A DNA stretch of 29,096 nucleotides from a virus. A program made the translations under genes and the position numbers. Positions 1-6,326 of the stretch are shown piece after piece (position 1 is the stretch's first letter; every line of letters starts with the position of its first letter). Under the pieces are notes generated by a model. The model ran no database searches and had not been told where the DNA came from. It was given only the letters and a program-made list of their open reading frames with translations. Where the stretch lies: IMG/VR virus record IMGVR_UViG_3300047481_001519, positions 1-29,096 of that record; one strand, written 5' to 3'.

Positions 1-810
1 AGAGCTTGCGATTGTATTAATAGTGCCAAATGACTGCTTGTTAACAATAACTGTGCCACTGAGCACACCACCTGTCTTATCATACTTGTTATCTAGAGAG
101 CTTAATGCGGCGTTACCACTGGATAAAGCAGTTGTACCTACAACTAACGCTGCGTTACCAGAAGCCTGCGCCGTTAGTGCCGCACTAATACCCGCATTAC
201 CTGAAGCTAAAGCAGTAGTCCCGACAACTAACGCGGCGTTACCACTAGCTTGTGCGCTAGTCGCAGTATTATCAACTATGTAAAAAGGTCCGCCCATAGC
301 ATTATGGGCAGTACATTGATAATAGAGGACGCTAGGGGCATCAAACTGGACATTCCAAATTAATGTTCCGTTCTGAACATCGTTATTCGTAATTCCAGCG
401 TTATATTGAGTTCCGACAGAACCGTTAGGCGTAGTTTGCACCCTAAAAGGGTGTGCATTCATAGTGTTTGTAAATTTATACTGCTGCCCACGGACCAAAT
501 AAATTAAGGGATCGTTCTCCCCTCCACTAAACCCAGGACCAGTAAATGTATAATCGTTAGTACCGTTTGCACCAAGAACCCACTCAGATGTGTATATTGC
601 TTTATCTAAGGCAGCATTACCAGAAGCAAGCGCTGTTACCCCTACGCTAATACCAGCGTTACCACTAATTTGAGCTGAACCGTCAATTCCTAATTTATCG
701 CCAACATAAATAAGCCCACTCGGGGCGGCTGCAAGTTGAACCGTAGTATCACCAGCAGGTAGCTCTGAGAAGAGCCCGCTAATAATAACCAGTGGTTTAC
801 GAGCGGCCAT
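1..810 (-). CDS. Fibre-like structural protein with an embedded cupredoxin domain (3' end outside window)
   Basis: The frame is open from an ATG at 810 to the window edge (270 codons), so the C-terminus is missing. The N-terminus carries 14-residue repeats of the type GNAALxxGxTALAS (residues 50-63, 64-70, then 190-231). Between them, at about residues 77-180, sits a plastocyanin/amicyanin-like domain with a YTFTGPGF entry strand, a NAHPF motif (H120) and CTAHNAM (C166, H169, M172). Together these give the full His/Cys/His/Met ligand set of a type 1 copper site with amicyanin-like C-x2-H-x2-M spacing. I recall similar domains in structural proteins of cyanophages. The repeats suggest a trimeric fibre shaft. 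Copper binding is inferred from the ligands only. It is the last minus-strand gene seen and is followed upstream by a promoter-like element. Confidence 0.75.
   Translation of the reverse strand, partial: MAARKPLVIISGLFSELPAGDTTVQLAAAPSGLIYVGDKLGIDGSAQISGNAGISVGVTALASGNAALDKAIYTSEWVLGANGTNDYTFTGPGFSGGENDPLIYLVRGQQYKFTNTMNAHPFRVQTTPNGSVGTQYNAGITNNDVQNGTLIWNVQFDAPSVLYYQCTAHNAMGGPFYIVDNTATSAQASGNAALVVGTTALASGNAGISAALTAQASGNAALVVGTTALSSGNAALSSLDNKYDKTGGVLSGTVIVNKQSFGTINTIASS
118..243 (-). repeat. Three in-frame 42-nt repeats (14-aa units)
   Basis: Three consecutive 14-codon units encode residues 190-231 of the fibre-like protein, each beginning Gly-Asn-Ala and ending Ala/Ser-Ser. Units 1 and 3 (GNAALVVGTTAL) are nearly identical and unit 2 is diverged (GNAGISAALTAQ). 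Two more units lie before the cupredoxin domain. Fourteen residues equals two heptads, which suits a coiled-coil or fibre shaft. Confidence 0.7.
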
Positions 811-830
811 GGTTCTACAATTCTAAATTC

Positions 831-841
831 AGTATAGCGAC
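831..841 (-). promoter_or_regulatory. Promoter-like element GTCGCTATACT
   Basis: On the minus strand this 11-mer holds a -10-like TATACT placed 20 nt before the ATG at 810. The identical 11-mer stands on the plus strand at 28624-28634, again 26 nt before a start codon. No good -35 box is visible here. Confidence 0.35.
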
Positions 842-842
842 G

Positions 843-1349
843 CTAAGTTAAAAGAGTCGGAGGTAAAATCTCAACTTCAATTTCTGTTGTGCTGAATGCT
901 TTACCTAAACCAACTAAAGCTTGATATTGATCAGTACCAGAAGCAGTAATTGAACCGGAAGCTGTCGCGTAACGAGTTAGCTGGCCAGTATATTTCGACA
1001 AAAAGTAATACTCGCCGGGTACGAGTGAAGATTCAGCCGTAATATTTGCTGCAGATACGACTGCTATATCATCTACGTTCACAGCCACGCCGGAGGTAAC
1101 TCCTGCATCACCTGCCGTAATTCCGATAGCACCATAGTTAAAAGGTGCAATTCCACTCAAAGCGCTAGCTGGAAAAACTAAAGCTCCACTTACGTAAACA
1201 ACTTCACCTTGAATTAAATTCGAACCCGCTGTAAAGTTTTGTGTTGTGGGTAGCGAAGTTGTGACTCCGACACCGTTTATCAGAAAAACTTCGACTCCGG
1301 CAGGAGAAAACGACGTATATTTACGATTAAAAATGGACCTATCGGCCAT
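843..1349 (-). CDS. Probable virion protein, beta-rich, 168 aa
   Basis: The function is not recognised. The start is the ATG at 1349 (MADRSIFNRK). The protein is rich in Ser/Thr/Gly/Val with alternating hydrophobic residues, as in beta-structured phage decoration or fibre-associated proteins. It ends in a strand pattern, GLGKAFSTTEIEVEILPP, that resembles the end of its neighbour at 1400-1789 (LGRAVSSSGINIEIGRPV), so the two may share a fold or be diverged paralogues. It lies among fibre-like genes in the same direction, so a surface or tail-tip role is likely but inferred. Confidence 0.6.
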   Translation of the reverse strand: MADRSIFNRKYTSFSPAGVEVFLINGVGVTTSLPTTQNFTAGSNLIQGEVVYVSGALVFPASALSGIAPFNYGAIGITAGDAGVTSGVAVNVDDIAVVSAANITAESSLVPGEYYFLSKYTGQLTRYATASGSITASGTDQYQALVGLGKAFSTTEIEVEILPPTLLT

Positions 1350-1368
1350 GGCCCTTTAAATAAGTACT

Positions 1369-1377
1369 TCTAGTTTA
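1369..1377 (-). promoter_or_regulatory. Shared upstream motif TAAACTAGA (copy 1)
   Basis: The 9-mer TAAACTAGA (minus strand) ends 20 nt before the ATG of the 168-aa gene. Identical copies stand before the genes starting at 2728 and 22703. TAAACT resembles a -10 box, but no convincing -35 is seen. Confidence 0.3.
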
Positions 1378-1399
1378 ATCATACCACTGAGGTAAAGTA

Positions 1400-1789
1400 T
1401 TAAAGTGGTACGGTAACAAAAACAGGACGACCAATTTCAATATTTATACCGGAACTAGAAACAGCTCGACCAAGAGGGACAAGATACGCGGAAGAAAGAG
1501 CAGAAGCATTAAGTTCTGTTTGAAACGCAGTATACGAGGGTTGAATAGTCCCAGATGTTATGGACAGATAAGGAATATCTCCTGCTGTTTGACCTGAAAA
1601 AATATACTGGATACTGTCTTTGTCTACGCGAACAAGTCCTTGTGCAGACGCAGAATCCAGTGCGACACCGATACATTTAGCGTTACTTAGAGTTGCAGCA
1701 GAAGAGGGATAAATAGTTCCGCTTGACCCTACAGTTACGGGCTGGCCTGCAGTTATAGATGTTAGAGCCCTAAAACTTACAAGCGCCAT
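1400..1789 (-). CDS. Probable virion protein, beta-rich, 129 aa
   Basis: The function is not recognised. The protein starts at the ATG at 1789 and opens with VSFRALTSITAGQPVTVGSSGTI, an 'abundant-strand' pattern like that of small capsid-decoration or head-fibre domains. Its C-terminus parallels that of the 168-aa neighbour. No membrane segment or signal peptide is present. Its place between fibre-like genes makes a minor virion component the best guess. Confidence 0.6.
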   Translation of the reverse strand: MALVSFRALTSITAGQPVTVGSSGTIYPSSAATLSNAKCIGVALDSASAQGLVRVDKDSIQYIFSGQTAGDIPYLSITSGTIQPSYTAFQTELNASALSSAYLVPLGRAVSSSGINIEIGRPVFVTVPL

Positions 1790-1813
1790 GTTAAAAGCAT
1801 ATCTAAGTAAAGT

Positions 1814-1936
1814 TTAGCCTTTACCTTGACCACGTGATTTTTTACGTCCGTGGTTCGGTTTAGAGTGAAGTCCATTACCTTGCTTAGTCCGCTTAGGCTT
1901 GGAGTCGATTTTATTAGTGGGGGACTTGGCTGACAT
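1814..1936 (-). CDS. Small basic conserved phage protein, 40 aa
   Basis: This short gene runs from the ATG at 1936 to the TAA at 1814. The peptide begins MSAKSPTNKIDSKPKRTK and continues QGNGLHSKPNHGRKKSRGQG, so nearly every third residue is Lys or Arg. I recognise the QGNG..SKP..GRKK.RGQGK pattern as a recurring tiny phage protein of unknown function, often encoded next to tail genes. It may bind nucleic acid or a negatively charged partner, but that is inference from charge only. Confidence 0.65.
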   Translation of the reverse strand: MSAKSPTNKIDSKPKRTKQGNGLHSKPNHGRKKSRGQGKG

Positions 1937-1963
1937 AAAAAAGTGGTTTAGGAAATGATACTA

Positions 1964-2728
1964 TTAAACCCAGGACGTGCCATCCCAGACTTTTAGAACA
2001 CTTGTACCGCTGTCGTACCAAAGATTACCTTGCTGACTAGGTGCCGGAGCAGCAGCACCATAAGCGGCGTTTCTAACAGAACCAGTTTCGTACCAACCAG
2101 AACTTGTGGCGTCGTAGATAAAGAGATTGCCTAGTAGCTGGTTGAACCACAGGGTGCCGTCCCTTGGGGGCGAATTTAAACCAGCGCCGGATGGAGGTAG
2201 TTCTGACTTGACCGCAATTGCTTCAGAGTTGGTTTGGTACCAACCGTCGGCAGATACGCCAGTTCCACTTGCATAAATAAATAGACGCCCCTCATTGGTA
2301 TCGAACCAAAGCGCACCTGGATTATACCCTGAACCAGGTGACCCAGAAATGACTGTGGGACTGGTAACTAGGCCAGAAACGCTGACACGACTACCGCTGT
2401 AAACGACATTTGTACTACCTTCGCCAACAACGCCAATATTAATAAGAGAGGAGCCACCGCTAGTAGTTATATAAACACCAGATCCGCCCACGATGCCAGA
2501 AACTACAGCCGAAGCTTGAGTTGAAATACCTGAAATTGTGAGATTTAAATCTTCTAGGACTTGAACGACCCCGTCAAAGTTAGCGGCATAACCGCTGGGG
2601 TCCATCATAAAACTTACAGTTCCCACACCGCTGACCGTGTAAATAATATCTGTTACAACGTCAATTATACCCCGAAAATTCGCTTCATGAAGGGCCTTTC
2701 TGGAAGGGTAGTGGATACACGCCGCCAT
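1964..2728 (-). CDS. Fibre-like protein with three LWF/GWY repeats, 254 aa
   Basis: The start is the ATG at 2728. The N-terminal 100 residues are Gly/Ser/Val-rich beta sequence. The C-terminal half contains three copies of a repeat with the pattern G-x-LWFD-x4-LFIY-x(8-12)-GWY, at about residues 138-166, 189-215 and 234-254 (GALWFDTNEGRLFIY, GTLWFNQLLGNLFIY, GNLWYDSGTSVLKVW). The same LWxD/W motif also occurs in the 234-aa protein at 10212-10916 (GELWTDATAGNPYLKVW). Such repeats are common in tail fibre and adhesin proteins of cyanophages. The receptor is unknown. Confidence 0.65.
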   Translation of the reverse strand: MAACIHYPSRKALHEANFRGIIDVVTDIIYTVSGVGTVSFMMDPSGYAANFDGVVQVLEDLNLTISGISTQASAVVSGIVGGSGVYITTSGGSSLINIGVVGEGSTNVVYSGSRVSVSGLVTSPTVISGSPGSGYNPGALWFDTNEGRLFIYASGTGVSADGWYQTNSEAIAVKSELPPSGAGLNSPPRDGTLWFNQLLGNLFIYDATSSGWYETGSVRNAAYGAAAPAPSQQGNLWYDSGTSVLKVWDGTSWV

Positions 2729-2749
2729 CGTATATTTACCCGAGAATAC

Positions 2750-2758
2750 TCTAGTTTA
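2750..2758 (-). promoter_or_regulatory. Shared upstream motif TAAACTAGA (copy 2)
   Basis: An identical 9-mer to those at 1369 and 22730, here 22 nt before the ATG at 2728. It lies in the short gap between the 254-aa gene and the 54-aa gene. Confidence 0.3.
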
Positions 2759-2784
2759 GACACTACCTTCGTATTCTAAAGATT

Positions 2785-2949
2785 TTACCTCTTCTTGAGA
2801 CTATATAAATCAACCGGATGTTTAAAACCTTCTTCAGCAATCATCCAAGCTGGAATATTTAAAATTTCAGCTTGACGTTTGCACTCTTCCCAAAAAGATA
2901 AATCAGGAGCTGCTTGCTTTTCTAAAACAGCAGAAGGCACTACGACCAT
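2785..2949 (-). CDS. Small hypothetical protein, 54 aa
   Basis: This short gene runs from the ATG at 2949 to the TAA at 2785. The peptide starts MVVVPSAVLEKQAAPDLSFW and has an amphipathic middle (EECKRQAEILNIPAWMIAEEG) before a basic end (SLKKR). Composition and codon use match the neighbouring genes, unlike the plus-strand frame that overlaps it. It is the first minus-strand gene of the fibre group, next to the divergent regulatory gap. Function is unknown. Confidence 0.55.
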   Translation of the reverse strand: MVVVPSAVLEKQAAPDLSFWEECKRQAEILNIPAWMIAEEGFKHPVDLYSLKKR

Positions 2950-3295
2950 GGTTTGCTCTAGAAATGAAGTGGATAACTACATACTAACAGGGAATGTAAA
3001 GATATGTCAAATATTTGGCAGGCCACGGTTGATTTTGAGTCATACTAAAATCAAAAAACCTTGCTGGAACTGGAAATTAGTCTTGAATTGCGCTTTAAAT
3101 GAAATCTTTAAATATATTTAAAAATTAAATTAGTAAAACTACTTCTAAATGCGACTTTGCCCGCCCGCAAGTAAAAAGTCTTTAAATAAACGTATCACCT
3201 AGCAATTTCCGACTCGAAACGAAATAGTAAAAAAGAAGTTTAAATTCTATGTCGAACCCAGAAACACTATGCTATGGTGAGGCACATACCTCACT
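2950..3295. promoter_or_regulatory. Divergent AT-rich intergenic region
   Basis: This 346-nt gap separates the left fibre genes (minus) from the regulator genes (plus). It contains a perfect 16-bp palindrome TTTAAATATATTTAAA at 3107-3122, further CTTTAAAT-type words near 3093, 3182 and 3239, and a hairpin GTGAGG-CACATA-CCTCAC at 3277-3294 that ends just before the GTG/ATG starts of the first plus-strand gene. The hairpin could act as an operator or block initiation in the mRNA. I could not place -35/-10 boxes with confidence, and no convincing gene is seen in the gap. Confidence 0.35.
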
Positions 3296-3994
3296 GTGAG
3301 CATGATCTACCTGGATTCTTACGTTGCCGTCTTTGGGCTGATTGTCCGCACTCCGCCGGACCCGCCAGAAGGGCCAGTCTTAAAAGAATACGATTTAGAC
3401 TCATTTAGAGTCGTTGAGCAGGCCAAAACAGCCACGCTGCACTGCAAATGCAGCCGTAGCGACCCCTTTACTCTCTCCCTTGCGGATCTGTCGCGGATCC
3501 ACCCTGTAAGGGGCTTCTATGCTTGCCCAACGTGCTTACAAGAGCTTCATTCGGCTCGTACGGTCGCTCAAAAAGTTGCTGTCTGGTTACGACAGAACAA
3601 CCCATCCATAACACCCTTAAAGCACCTATTTCTCCCCAATAACTTGACCCGCTTTATGGATCCAGAATCCAGATTGGCTACGAGACCGCGCCGGTTTATT
3701 TACAGCAGCTATTACGATGTCGATTTAAGTTCTAAAGAAAACATTATTTCTACTTGTGACGAGCCTCATTGTGTAAACCCATTACATTGTCAGATTGCTA
3801 ACAGCCCTGCTACTAAAATTACATCCCAAATGGTGGAGGACACCGCAAAATGGATACAAAAAGGTATATCAAACAAAACACTTCAAGAACTCATAGAGAT
3901 AAAGTACAGAGTCTCTTTAAGTATGCGCAGCATAAACAACATAAAGCGATCAGCGATCTTGTTAACCGAAACGCAGACTTGTTGTACGTGCTAG
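3296..3994 (+). CDS. Zinc-binding protein with degenerate HNH-like motif and HTH-like C-terminus
   Basis: The frame opens at GTG 3296 (ATG at 3302 is an alternative start two codons in). Two Cys pairs in the N-terminal half (HCKC near residue 50 and CPTC near 78) suggest a zinc ribbon. Around residues 150-165 the sequence STCDEPHCVNPLHCQ matches the C-x4-C-V-N-P-x-H signature of the HNH_3-type zinc fold, but the first catalytic His is absent. The last 60 residues (KITSQMVEDTAKWIQKG, then SLSMRSINNIKRS) look like a helix-turn-helix. A regulator derived from an HNH protein is my best reading, and nuclease activity is doubtful. It is the first of six consecutive plus-strand genes. Confidence 0.55.
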   Translation: MSMIYLDSYVAVFGLIVRTPPDPPEGPVLKEYDLDSFRVVEQAKTATLHCKCSRSDPFTLSLADLSRIHPVRGFYACPTCLQELHSARTVAQKVAVWLRQNNPSITPLKHLFLPNNLTRFMDPESRLATRPRRFIYSSYYDVDLSSKENIISTCDEPHCVNPLHCQIANSPATKITSQMVEDTAKWIQKGISNKTLQELIEIKYRVSLSMRSINNIKRSAILLTETQTCCTC

Positions 3995-4200
3995 TGTACC
4001 AGCGGGTAATGTCCGCTAATGAACTTATTCAATTCTTAGGGTTCCCAAAAGCTAGAGTTTTTAGAGGTCTCAAAGAACTTAAAAATTGCAATCTTGTAAT
4101 TCAGGTAAACTTTGAAAACCATACGCTCTATGCCATAAACGGCCATTATCTTAACTTTATCAAAACCCTACTTCGATACGATGAGCTATCCGGAATCTAA
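3850..4200 (+). CDS. Winged-helix DNA-binding protein, 116 aa
   Basis: The C-terminal two thirds resemble a MarR-type winged helix: a helix NADLLYVLVYQRV, a turn and recognition helix ANELIQFLGFPKARVFRGLKEL, then a beta wing CNLVIQVNFENHTLYAING. The start at 3850 is supported by a GGAGG at 3835-3839 with a 10-nt spacer, although it lies 145 nt inside the preceding gene in another frame. A later ATG at 4009 would cut the first helix of the fold. It probably regulates transcription of this island or another phage promoter; the operator is unknown. Confidence 0.6.
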   Translation: MDTKRYIKQNTSRTHRDKVQSLFKYAQHKQHKAISDLVNRNADLLYVLVYQRVMSANELIQFLGFPKARVFRGLKELKNCNLVIQVNFENHTLYAINGHYLNFIKTLLRYDELSGI

Positions 4201-4597
4201 GCCTTGCCTCTGGAATGAAAAATACGTCATAGAGAACTTGCCTTCTTGGTTGTACTCTGACAATCAAGAACCAAATTCGGCGATGGAGTGTAAAGCTAAA
4301 ATATCAGCTTTGCAATATACCATTCAAGACATTGAATTACAGATTGAGATACGTGAACTTGAATTAAAAAATGGTCTTAGTCGCCACGGATCGGCTTTTG
4401 AGTTTGAAAAGTGGAAAGCACAAGCACTAAGAGCCAAACAAACGCACACCTACTTGCTGAATGCGTACAGCTACTGGCTGCTGCTAAACGAAAAAGATAC
4501 TTCGATTCTTAATACTTCTGAAATACTCAGAAAACTGATAAAACTTTTAATAGAAGAACCCAAGGATTTTACCGCGCAACTAGAGGAACTGCTGTAA
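4181..4597 (+). CDS. Hypothetical coiled-coil protein, 138 aa
   Basis: The gene starts inside the end of the winged-helix gene (20-nt overlap), suggesting translational coupling. Residues 35-65 (AMECKAKISALQYTIQDIEL onward) form a charged heptad pattern typical of a coiled coil, followed by a second helical stretch. The C-terminus (LRKLIKLLIEEP) is also helical and acidic-basic. No enzymatic motif is seen. The operon position suggests a partner of the neighbouring regulators, but function is unknown. Confidence 0.55.
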   Translation: MSYPESKPCLWNEKYVIENLPSWLYSDNQEPNSAMECKAKISALQYTIQDIELQIEIRELELKNGLSRHGSAFEFEKWKAQALRAKQTHTYLLNAYSYWLLLNEKDTSILNTSEILRKLIKLLIEEPKDFTAQLEELL

Positions 4598-4643
4598 ACT
4601 ATGACTGCCGGTTATTGAAAGAAGGGTCTTTAACTGGTAACGT

Positions 4644-4724
4644 GGAGGCGCTAGGACTTTTCACCCTTTCGGCCTAGCAGTAATCGATCTCTTGTGCCTG
4701 GTACCAGGTGCTAGAGCGACCTCC
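4644..4724 (+). ncRNA. Candidate structured RNA (three-way junction) or 5' leader
   Basis: In the 145-nt gap between two plus-strand genes, three helices can be drawn. P1 pairs GGAGGCG (4644-4650) with CG-A-CCTCC (4717-4724) with one bulged A. P2 pairs GCTAGG (4650-4655) with CCTAGC (4673-4678), with an extra CC/GG inside. P3 pairs CTCT (4689-4692) with AGAG (4713-4716) and GTGCCTG (4694-4700) with CAGGTGC (4705-4711) around a GTAC loop. It is not a tRNA, because it lacks a T-loop and D-arm. It ends 18 nt before the ATG at 4743, so it may be a cis-regulatory leader, or an independent small RNA. No known riboswitch consensus was recognised. Confidence 0.45.
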
Positions 4725-4742
4725 CATTTATTTTAAAAAATC

Positions 4743-5087
4743 ATGTACGGATTTAAAGAAACACTAACGGCTTCACTACCAATCAAAGAACTTCTTGAAA
4801 TTTTTCGGAGCATTGACACTTCTTTACAAGTGCTATCAAACACAAAATCTGGAAATGTAACCACGGCATTTATTAATAAAAAAGCTATAGCTGAACGAAT
4901 GGGTGTTAACCCTGTAACAATAGATAAGCTGATTCACCAAGGTATTACTTCAAAAGGAAAATCTGGCTTAGTTGAAGGAAGACATTATTGTAAAATAGAT
5001 CCGACGGAAAACAATACCAGTAACTTTCTATACGACTCTGCTAAAGTCCTAGCAGACGCTTGGAAATCTTTCCAAAACTATGGTTAA
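4743..5087 (+). CDS. HTH DNA-binding protein, 114 aa
   Basis: Residues 44-70 (FINKKAIAERMGVNPVTIDK, then LIHQGI) form a helix-turn-helix of the excisionase/MerR-like kind, with the recognition helix VNPVTIDKLIHQ followed by a short wing (GLVEGRHYCKID). The N-terminal 40 residues are helical. It follows the structured leader at 4644-4724 and overlaps the next gene by 8 nt. It probably acts as a transcriptional regulator or accessory DNA-bending protein. No integrase is present in the window to make it an excisionase partner. Confidence 0.55.
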   Translation: MYGFKETLTASLPIKELLEIFRSIDTSLQVLSNTKSGNVTTAFINKKAIAERMGVNPVTIDKLIHQGITSKGKSGLVEGRHYCKIDPTENNTSNFLYDSAKVLADAWKSFQNYG

Positions 5088-5496
5088 CCTCGGAGAAAAA
5101 GCAAAAAAACTAGCTGCCTCTTTGTTCGGAGTCAACGAAGTTAAGAATCGTATTGCAAAAAATACGATGAAGCTCTTGGTAAACGACATTGCGACCCTTA
5201 ACTCACAGTTTGCTGAGGCAAAAGGAGAAGGAGCTTTGTTTTTTAACCCAAGTAAGCCAAATCAAAGTCAATACTTGACTCTTAAAGAGATTCAGAATGA
5301 TATCTCACTAGCTGAGGAAGTATATGATGTTTCCACAGCAGAATTTTTAAAAAAACTGATGAACATGGTTCAAAAAGAAGACGTGAAGAAAAGTCCAGTT
5401 GTAGTAATGGTCGATTACACAGGTCTATCCGCTCATAGGTTAGATTTAGAAAGTCTTGATGAACGCATCGATACTTTAATAAATGCCGTTAGCTGA
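5080..5496 (+). CDS. Hypothetical protein, 138 aa
   Basis: Not recognised. The start codon overlaps the previous gene (8 nt) and the stop overlaps the next (14 nt), which places it in one translation unit with both. It is highly charged and helical (EKAKKLAASLFGVNEVKNRI), with a short hydrophobic strand KSPVVVMVDY near residue 107 that could be a buried beta strand. No zinc or catalytic motif is visible. Confidence 0.5.
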   Translation: MVNLGEKAKKLAASLFGVNEVKNRIAKNTMKLLVNDIATLNSQFAEAKGEGALFFNPSKPNQSQYLTLKEIQNDISLAEEVYDVSTAEFLKKLMNMVQKEDVKKSPVVVMVDYTGLSAHRLDLESLDERIDTLINAVS

Positions 5497-6061
5497 CAGG
5501 GATTTTGTTTCACCTCCAGAAATAATTGGTGTAACTACCTCTTTTTTTGACGGTCAAATAGAGTTAGACCCTGCCTCTAGCGATACAGCTAACCAATTGG
5601 TGTGCGCAAACAAGTATTTTACGCACGACCATAACGGACTAAAGCAAACCTGGAAAGCAAAAAACATATATCTTTATCCGCCTAGAGATTTTTTATTTAG
5701 CAGCGAACAACCAACAGATACAAATGTATTCTTTAAAAAAAGAAGGTTTGTTAAGTCTGCTCAAAGAATCTGGTTAGAAGAATGTTTAAAAAAATACAGA
5801 AAAAACGAATTTGACGAAGCTATTGTTTTTTTAACCTCCACGGAGGTTGCGTTGCTTGTTACGCAGCGTTTAGATATAGATATGCCTATGTGTATTTTAA
5901 ATAAAAGACCAGAACTTTATATAGATGCACCTGGACTACCTAAATTACTAAATACAAAATGTTTTGGTTTTATATTTTATTTTCCACGCTTGATAAACCC
6001 TAAAAACAGAATTACAGAGTTTATTGATTTGTATAGTGATCTTGGCCGTGTATATTGTTAA
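5483..6061 (+). CDS. Dam-like phage adenine methyltransferase homologue, catalytic motif degenerate
   Basis: The N-terminus matches the phage N6-adenine methyltransferase family (PF05869 type). It has a S-P-P-E entry at residues 10-13, the AdoMet-loop-like ELDPASSDTANQLVCANKYF at 27-46, then NGLKQTW at 51-57. In active members this is followed by NPPY/F or NPPG; here the motif reads LYPPRDF (residues 64-70), so the catalytic Asn is Tyr. The rest (EAIVFLTSTEVALLVTQR) fits the family's C-terminal half. Activity is therefore uncertain. It could be a pseudoenzyme that binds AdoMet or DNA. Its 3' end overlaps the convergent minus-strand gene by 41 nt. Confidence 0.6.
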   Translation: MPLADRDFVSPPEIIGVTTSFFDGQIELDPASSDTANQLVCANKYFTHDHNGLKQTWKAKNIYLYPPRDFLFSSEQPTDTNVFFKKRRFVKSAQRIWLEECLKKYRKNEFDEAIVFLTSTEVALLVTQRLDIDMPMCILNKRPELYIDAPGLPKLLNTKCFGFIFYFPRLINPKNRITEFIDLYSDLGRVYC

Positions 6062-6326
6062 AGTTTTCTTTGGTACTAAAAGAATCATCGGGGCCGTAAC
6101 GGTCACCTACACCAAAACCTAACCCTACAGGACCACTCAAAGAAGCATATCTTAGATTTTTACGCTTTAAATCTCTTTTTTCTTCTGTTTCAGAAGTTTG
6201 CCAGATTTTTCCCGCAATTCGTAAAGGTAAATACTTATCTAACCTTTTTCCATATTTCTGTAAAGGTTTTACACCAGCATATTCAACTCGGCTTTCATGT
6301 AAGGAAGGTCGAATGTGGTTAAACAT
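6021..6326 (-). CDS. Hypothetical virion-associated protein, 101 aa
   Basis: Not recognised. I chose the ATG at 6326, which overlaps the upstream stop by 8 nt (ATGTTTAA), rather than the upstream ATG at 6359, which would overlap by 41 nt without a clear ribosome-binding site. The sequence is basic in the middle (KYGKRLDKYLPLRIAGKIW) and ends in a Gly-rich turn (GPVGLGFGVGDRYGPDD). It is the last gene of the virion-protein run 8410-6021 and its 3' end overlaps the convergent methyltransferase-like gene. Confidence 0.5.
   Translation of the reverse strand: MFNHIRPSLHESRVEYAGVKPLQKYGKRLDKYLPLRIAGKIWQTSETEEKRDLKRKNLRYASLSGPVGLGFGVGDRYGPDDSFSTKENFNNIHGQDHYTNQ

Noticed and set aside
23-283. Plus-strand Ala-rich 86-residue frame at the left edge
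   Set aside because: It is the antisense of the 42-nt repeats of the fibre gene, open for the same reason as above.
2879-3121. Plus-strand 80-residue frame
   Set aside because: It overlaps the better-supported 54-aa minus-strand gene and extends into AT-rich control DNA. Its composition is not protein-like.
4644-4724. tRNA or known riboswitch at the structured element
   Set aside because: The fold has no D-arm or T-loop (no TTCRANNC), and no glutamine-riboswitch or other consensus was recognised, so it is reported only as an unknown structured RNA.
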